This document shows positions 60,401 through 64,000 of a stretch of 64,000 nucleotides of DNA, one piece after another. Within the stretch, counting starts at the first letter, position 1, and each line of letters starts with the position of its first letter. Made by a program: the position numbers and the translations under genes. Source of the DNA: Holophagae bacterium (GTDB lineage: Bacteria; Acidobacteriota; Holophagae; Acanthopleuribacterales; Acanthopleuribacteraceae); the NCBI GenBank assembly GCA_030429565.1, contig JAUIFE010000023.1, forward strand, positions 62,001 through 126,000. The letters are read 5' to 3'. The notes below the pieces were generated by a model, which had not been told where the DNA came from, did not search any database, and saw only the letters and a program-made list of their open reading frames with translations.

Positions 60401-62857
60401 ATTAAAGAAGACCCCAAGAATGGGCACGACTTTGGTGGAAAGACGACCCCATTCATCCAGGGTCAGCCAATCGATTTGAACTTTTCTGAGCTCCTCAGGG
60501 TTGCCGTCTTCCCGATAGGGTGTCGCCGCCATCAACATGTCAAATTCCAGGTACGAGACCGGCTCGTCTTGCGGCCGGTACGACCAGTAATGGTCGGTCG
60601 ACAGGTGGTCGTCACTGTAGCGCCACACTTCGTCGGGCCTGCCAGGCCGAATCACACGCGTGGGCCGTTGGTCGCCGTCGTAGTGGTACTCCGTGCGGAT
60701 GCCGTCTTTGTTTTCCCAGGCCAAGGTCCCGTCGGGATTGATGCCGCGTGTGGTGGCCAAACCGACAGGGAAATCCTCACGGCGCGGGACACCGAACTGG
60801 TATTGGGTGTAGGTGATCGTGCTGAGCCCGCCGAAGGTACGACTGAAAGGCAGCCCTTTGCTGCTCCCACTGCTGCCGTACTGAATGGTTTCGGTTTCCG
60901 GCTGCGCATCGTTGCGCCAGTACGTTCGGCTCGTGGGAAACGGCACCAGTGGATCGTCATAGGTCAGCGTGGTGCGCTTGAGCACGGTGTCCTGACCGGC
61001 ACTGCGGCCACGTTCTTCCTGGAAGGTGGGCAAACTCAGCGCGTAGGGATCATCAATCGTGGATTCATGGGCATTGAACTGGGGCGTGTAGCGGTGCGTA
61101 AACGCGAATTCTTGTTCGCGGTAATCGTTGCTGCCGCGCGCTTGTTCGCGCATGAGCACCGGCGACAAAAACCCAGTGGTGAAGTTCTCGGTATCCAGGC
61201 CCGATTCGGCGCTGTACCACGAGTATCGGTAGGTGCGATCGAGCCACACATTATCAAGAAGGCGGCTGTGGCGTTTGACAGCATGCACCCGGATCTCGTC
61301 ACCACCGCCATGGCCGCCAATGTGGACTTGGGGCGTGTAGTCCCAGCTTTCCTTCACGAATTTGCCCTGGTACCAGGTGCGTTGCTCTTTGGGCATCCCG
61401 ACGAGATGGGCAAACTCAAACGTCTTGTAGAGCGTGTGGTGGATGGGCGTATTGAGGTACCGCGTTTTGCGTTCGTAGTAGTCGTCACCCGACTCTTTGG
61501 CAATGGTGACATCAATGAACCCGGCACCGACCTCGTATTCGTCATCGGCTTGGCCTTGCTCGTAAGTAAAGAAAAACCAGGCCCCGCCATGACTGAGGGC
61601 GCTGATGCGCATGTACTGCCTGCTTCTGGTCTGGAGCTCAAAACAGTCGTCGGCCAGCCGAGTACGGCAATCGCTGTCATCGATATGAATGTACTTGAAG
61701 GAAACCTTCGACCAGTCATAGGTCACCACGCCGCCGGTGGGTATTTGCAGCTGCGTAATCAGGGGTTTACTGCCGCCTTTGTCCTCAGTGGTAATAGTAA
61801 AGGTTTGGCCTTCAGCAGTACTGACCGTGCGCAAGACGCGGTACTGCCGCGCGCCCATGACGACCGTCTGGTAGGTAAAGGTGCTGAGCAGCTGGGAGGT
61901 GGTCCCATAGCGCAGGGACACCTGCTCCGGCATTCCCTGGTAGGCCGAAGACGACCCGTAATACGCGACCTCTAAGCGACGGCCTTCGTCATCCACCAGC
62001 GCGGCGATCCGGGCCGGTTCAGGAATGGTGCCGTCGGCATCGAGGCCACCGACATATTCAATGGTAACGACGCGGCCACTGGGTTTGGTGATACGAATGG
62101 GGAAAAACAGGACTTCCGAACGGTTGGCGCCGCTCAGGACGCGGCGCTGCGCCAAGAACTCGGTGACCTGCCCGCTGGGTTCCTTGAGGAAATAGTTCTG
62201 CTGAGAAAATCCCTGCAGATCCGTGCCGTCGTCTTCCCACGCGCGGGTGATACGGCGCAGGTTCCGGTCGATGAAATGGACATCCGCTTGCTCCGGCAAA
62301 CAGCCAATCGCGTCACAGGTATCGCGGGCACCGCCGTCTTCCGGTCCGTTTTGGAACAGGATGTCACGACCAAAGACGGCCGAATTCCCGGCCGCATCAA
62401 CAAACCGGACGCGTTCCCAGTCGGCAAACGCGCTGCCGATGGTGCGATTACGCGCCACGATGTAGCCCAGGTTAAAACTCCAGCCCTGGCCCAGATCGTG
62501 ACTGGCCGGAGTCGCCGACAATTGGCAGAGCTGGAAGCTGGAGCTGTTGCGACAATAAGGTTCCTCTGGAGTGTTGTACAGAGGGGTCAAGCTCAGGCCC
62601 GCAACCCCGATGGGATCGAGTTTGAGGCTGAGCTTTCCGGAAAATTCATTGACATGGGTATATGGCGCGTCCGTGCGTAACCCGAGCTGGTCAGCGTCGC
62701 TGGAAAGCGGTTCGATTTCCTCGCGTTGCGTGGGCAGTTCGCGTAACGAAGCGCGGCTGACTTCACCAGCATGGAGGGGCGAATGGTGGAGGTGGGGGAG
62801 GAAGAAAAAACTCAGGAGCGCGAGCGTAAAGCTCGAAAAAAAGGGGCGTTGCATCAT
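57494..62857 (-). CDS. Secreted RHS/YD-repeat toxin with REase-like C-terminal domain
   Basis: The ATG at 62857 has AGGAG eight bases upstream (1787 aa). A signal peptide (FFSSFTLALLSFFFLPHL) is followed by a long YD-repeat shell with repeated Y-x-YD-x-x-GR motifs (YDDLGRLEHQWDS, YEYDVLGRTTKKT, YGYDNAGNFRSR). The RHS core hallmark is GHDEDPDGMIYMRARFY-SPEAGCF and YNLYAYAHHNPL. After a hydrophobic linker (about 1570-1640), the C-terminal 120 residues hold TSFRVPDFLDEVAKTIGEAKG, then LSTQIKEYLSFAK and LSEPLQKLIDTGEIILKRI. These fit the Tox-REase-7 nuclease toxin fold: Asp in VPDFLD, then Glu-x-Lys in GEAKG. It is probably delivered to competitors. Confidence 0.85.
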   Translation of the reverse strand: MMQRPFFSSFTLALLSFFFLPHLHHSPLHAGEVSRASLRELPTQREEIEPLSSDADQLGLRTDAPYTHVNEFSGKLSLKLDPIGVAGLSLTPLYNTPEEPYCRNSSSFQLCQLSATPASHDLGQGWSFNLGYIVARNRTIGSAFADWERVRFVDAAGNSAVFGRDILFQNGPEDGGARDTCDAIGCLPEQADVHFIDRNLRRITRAWEDDGTDLQGFSQQNYFLKEPSGQVTEFLAQRRVLSGANRSEVLFFPIRITKPSGRVVTIEYVGGLDADGTIPEPARIAALVDDEGRRLEVAYYGSSSAYQGMPEQVSLRYGTTSQLLSTFTYQTVVMGARQYRVLRTVSTAEGQTFTITTEDKGGSKPLITQLQIPTGGVVTYDWSKVSFKYIHIDDSDCRTRLADDCFELQTRSRQYMRISALSHGGAWFFFTYEQGQADDEYEVGAGFIDVTIAKESGDDYYERKTRYLNTPIHHTLYKTFEFAHLVGMPKEQRTWYQGKFVKESWDYTPQVHIGGHGGGDEIRVHAVKRHSRLLDNVWLDRTYRYSWYSAESGLDTENFTTGFLSPVLMREQARGSNDYREQEFAFTHRYTPQFNAHESTIDDPYALSLPTFQEERGRSAGQDTVLKRTTLTYDDPLVPFPTSRTYWRNDAQPETETIQYGSSGSSKGLPFSRTFGGLSTITYTQYQFGVPRREDFPVGLATTRGINPDGTLAWENKDGIRTEYHYDGDQRPTRVIRPGRPDEVWRYSDDHLSTDHYWSYRPQDEPVSYLEFDMLMAATPYREDGNPEELRKVQIDWLTLDEWGRLSTKVVPILGVFFNYEVINYYDDLGRLEHQWDSLARVFRYEYDVLGRTTKKTLASSQYNAPSFAVETTYDYTRNTDGHVVTVETSRTPVAGETKVKRLEHDMLGRVVRAATNGHETVITHTPHALGTLVTIRPYNQASYQRQQVMSWLGQLMWESHPEMDEDVTYTYDGRGLQIGEYAGTMPNPAYEYVNHFDGLGRLVLQEGRSSLDASLTTLRPVKRFAFDRYNRLTEATAYNQDTAAAPVTYRYSSFNAQHQPQVINFSLPRINPGSLSQSGRLQAPPSGYRTYNLQLTYDYLGRSREIQHPGGAVQLKTYAKTHREFQVYYGWGPERSGGPDFLNVVSSTRYWNPESEPFLVYMDAGRCQSNDCLPRWSRIIQENPKLEALAQEYLARIQQEIRAAQYTRLATAMPLQETPEFKALTEYLDSLEKASSTQARRIVAFDDFSRPAGFEITSPAMGRTLINASEYQYNAFGFLTGYHRQDELFPSGMDVSFGYDELGRLDEFGVGSQRTVYGYDNAGNFRSRSGMTLQSGGHSFSLPAFSASYSSSDPYRPRNGSVYDRLGRLQYANERNHYYGRDGRASQVTTGAVVARGFGEETLAAKYFYDAFGNRVVSIRPEEGRVTYSLRDAGSVIVTEEDYQEFSSGDNGTLMERRQYVTHNSQAVFIETTQFAKGQSVDTAQQYRMLDRQGNPVLTWESQQLSSAEQQFYAPYGHQMISQNRYKGPHGFTGHDEDPDGMIYMRARFYSPEAGCFTQPDPGRDFDAAVPTSYNLYAYAHHNPLAGYDPTGEALETFWDIANIGIGVVSAVDNISQGNWGAAAIDAGGIALDLGATLIPGVPGGAGTAIKAAGGAGEAASLLAKHGDEMLMAASAAATRLKQNFKKGMAFQDSIGLPNNTKHIDILNGKTSFRVPDFLDEVAKTIGEAKGGKYVHLSTQIKEYLSFAKDKTRQYTFTLYVKMDTKLSEPLQKLIDTGEIILKRIK

Positions 62858-63379
62858 CGTGAGTACTCCTATATCGGAACCATAACGGCCGAGGTGCCCC
62901 ATACGGGATCACACCATCGGCAGGTGAGAAAGGAAAGCGCAAACTGCCGCCCAAATGCGGCATGCTGAGACGCGTTTCCTGAAAATTCTCACGATTCCGA
63001 GAATACTCAACTGATCAGACAGCCCTTGTCGCCCTGCCGAAGGTTTTGGAGAGCAGGGGAGCTATAGGCTTCAAAGGGAGCGAGATAGCTCACCAGAAAA
63101 AAAGCAGCCGTCTTTCTTCTCAGCGGTCTCCCGAGTGAAGAACGCCGGTAGAAAGTCGGCTGCAAAAGAAAATTCAGATGAGGTTGTACGTAGCGTTTAT
63201 GTGAGTCGTCAGCCGCTGAAACTGACAGTCACGGCGGATACACGGGAGAAGCGAACCTCTCCACAGATGAAATGGTAAGAAGCGGTGAAAGAGTGCTGCA
63301 GGTGCGCCCATCCGCACCTGTTCTCCCCAGCACCCGGATTACGAAAAGGTTCAGAGCCAACCATGACGACGGGCTGTCT
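62858..63379. other. Intergenic stretch between the RHS and PP2C genes
   Basis: No gene was seen. It contains the leftward terminator of the phosphatase gene and the promoter region of the RHS toxin. Confidence 0.5.
63097..63163 (-). terminator. Terminator after the PP2C gene
   Basis: GCAGCCGACTTTC / GAAAGACGGCTGC (one mismatch) with a 34-base loop is followed on the coding strand by seven T. Confidence 0.7.
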
Positions 63380-64000
63380 TTAAAATTGAGCGATAACGGC
63401 GGTGATGTTGTCGGTGCCGCCCACACGATTGGCTTCCGCGATACAGGACGCAGCCTTCTCTTGGGGACTCAAGTGCTCATGAGAAACTATTGCGCAGAGC
63501 TTAATGGGGCTGACCAGTTGATGGAGTCCATCAGAGCACAACAGGATCAGGTCACCGGGCGCGATGGGTGTCACCCCGTACACCGAGATCATTTTGGGAT
63601 CACCCACCGATTGCGTCAGGCGGCTTCCGTACAGGTGCAGTTCGTCTTCCGAAGGCCGGTGTCCTTGCTCACGCATGACCTGCGCATAGTTCTGATCGCT
63701 GGTCAGTTGTTCCAGTTGTCCGTAGCGGAGCCGGTAGAGGCGGGTGTCGCCCACATGGATGAAATGGAAGGCATGGTGGTAAAAAATCCCACCCGTAAAC
63801 GTAGTGCCCATCCCGCTGAGGTGAACATCGGCCTCAGCGGCTTCCAGTATCCGCTGGTTGGCGTGATCAAGCGCGCGCCCCAGGATGTAACGCAGTAAGG
63901 AGTTGCTACCCGGATCGGGTTTCGGTCCCCAATGTGGCGGCCAGTGCCACGACCCGTTCTCGAAATAGGCTTCCAGCAAGACTTCTTCCATGATTGTGAC
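63380..64000 (-). CDS. PP2C-family Ser/Thr protein phosphatase, 5' end beyond the window
   Basis: The visible 207 codons contain GMGTTFTGG, HVGDTRLYRL, LLCSDGLHQL and GGTDNITAVIA, the middle and end of a PP2C domain. The N-terminal DGMGG metal motif is missing, and the frame runs open through position 64000, so the true start lies outside; the ATG at 63991 is probably internal. PP2C enzymes reverse the action of PknB-like kinases such as the one at 51898-54519. Confidence 0.85.
   Translation of the reverse strand, partial: VTIMEEVLLEAYFENGSWHWPPHWGPKPDPGSNSLLRYILGRALDHANQRILEAAEADVHLSGMGTTFTGGIFYHHAFHFIHVGDTRLYRLRYGQLEQLTSDQNYAQVMREQGHRPSEDELHLYGSRLTQSVGDPKMISVYGVTPIAPGDLILLCSDGLHQLVSPIKLCAIVSHEHLSPQEKAASCIAEANRVGGTDNITAVIAQF

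Noticed and set aside
60209-61975. 588-aa forward frame inside the RHS gene
   Set aside because: Antisense shadow of a long, GC-rich YD-repeat gene with signal peptide and clear domains on the other strand.
1-64000. tRNA, rRNA or insertion-sequence genes
   Set aside because: I looked for tRNA-like acceptor and T-loop patterns, rRNA blocks and transposase motifs (DDE with terminal inverted repeats) and found none I could support.

Overview
The window looks like part of a large bacterial chromosome carrying a lot of mobile and anti-mobile DNA. My best guess is a marine Acidobacteriota, Acanthopleuribacter-like. This is inference from gene content: a TTG-started ECF sigma factor coupled to a TPR-tailed Ser/Thr kinase, a HEIGH-type M57 metalloprotease, a very large RHS toxin, many small secreted peptides, and roughly 45-55% GC. 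No rRNA, tRNA, CRISPR array or recognisable insertion sequence was seen.

Layout. (1) 0-14 kb is a defence and accessory region. It has a secreted protein cut by the left edge, an Mrr-type nuclease, an IPNQR protein coupled to a sulfur-binding-domain HNH nuclease, a ParDE-type toxin-antitoxin pair, a 1294-aa Cap4-like nuclease/STAND NTPase (Avs-like), an M14 carboxypeptidase and several small genes. (2) 14-25.5 kb is a mobile-element arm read leftward. It has a short tyrosine recombinase, a large serine recombinase, DUF3768, a PP-loop protein, several unknown proteins, a replication-relaxation protein, a VirD4/TraD-type ATPase, a 13-unit array of 12-bp repeats, and a divergent XRE regulator behind a 16-bp-arm palindrome. 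(3) 26.4-42.8 kb may be a second element inserted into the first. It has a tyrosine integrase, a membrane HNH nuclease, a wHTH-TM-TPR protein, and a tight seven-gene operon ending in a second VirD4-like ATPase (with a Ser/Gln/Thr-rich insert) and a second replication-relaxation protein. (4) 43-52 kb holds a secreted beta-propeller protein, four tandem copies of a 53-aa secreted peptide gene, an iteron-like repeat next to a nested-hairpin element, an ArdC-like protein, a DNA methyltransferase, an excisionase-like protein, an M57 protease and a Ser/Gly-rich peptide. (5) 52-64 kb looks chromosomal. It has a Ser/Thr kinase with its ECF sigma factor, a secreted RHS toxin with three tandem HEAT-repeat candidate immunity genes, and a PP2C phosphatase cut by the right edge.

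The most unusual signal is not a gene. About 20 starts, in 14-26 kb, at 32.7 kb and in 47-52 kb, have no Shine-Dalgarno sequence. Instead a T/C tract of the form TTTTTTCTTTTT sits 2-18 nt before the start codon. Most genes in 27-46 kb and in the flanking chromosome use ordinary AGGAG-type sites. The tract repeatedly selects a start codon downstream of the longest-ORF start, and it separates the two presumed elements. Other candidates for new biology are the four-copy peptide array, the mutually exclusive hairpins at 46.24-46.44 kb, the seven-gene ATPase operon and the RHS toxin with triplicated immunity genes.
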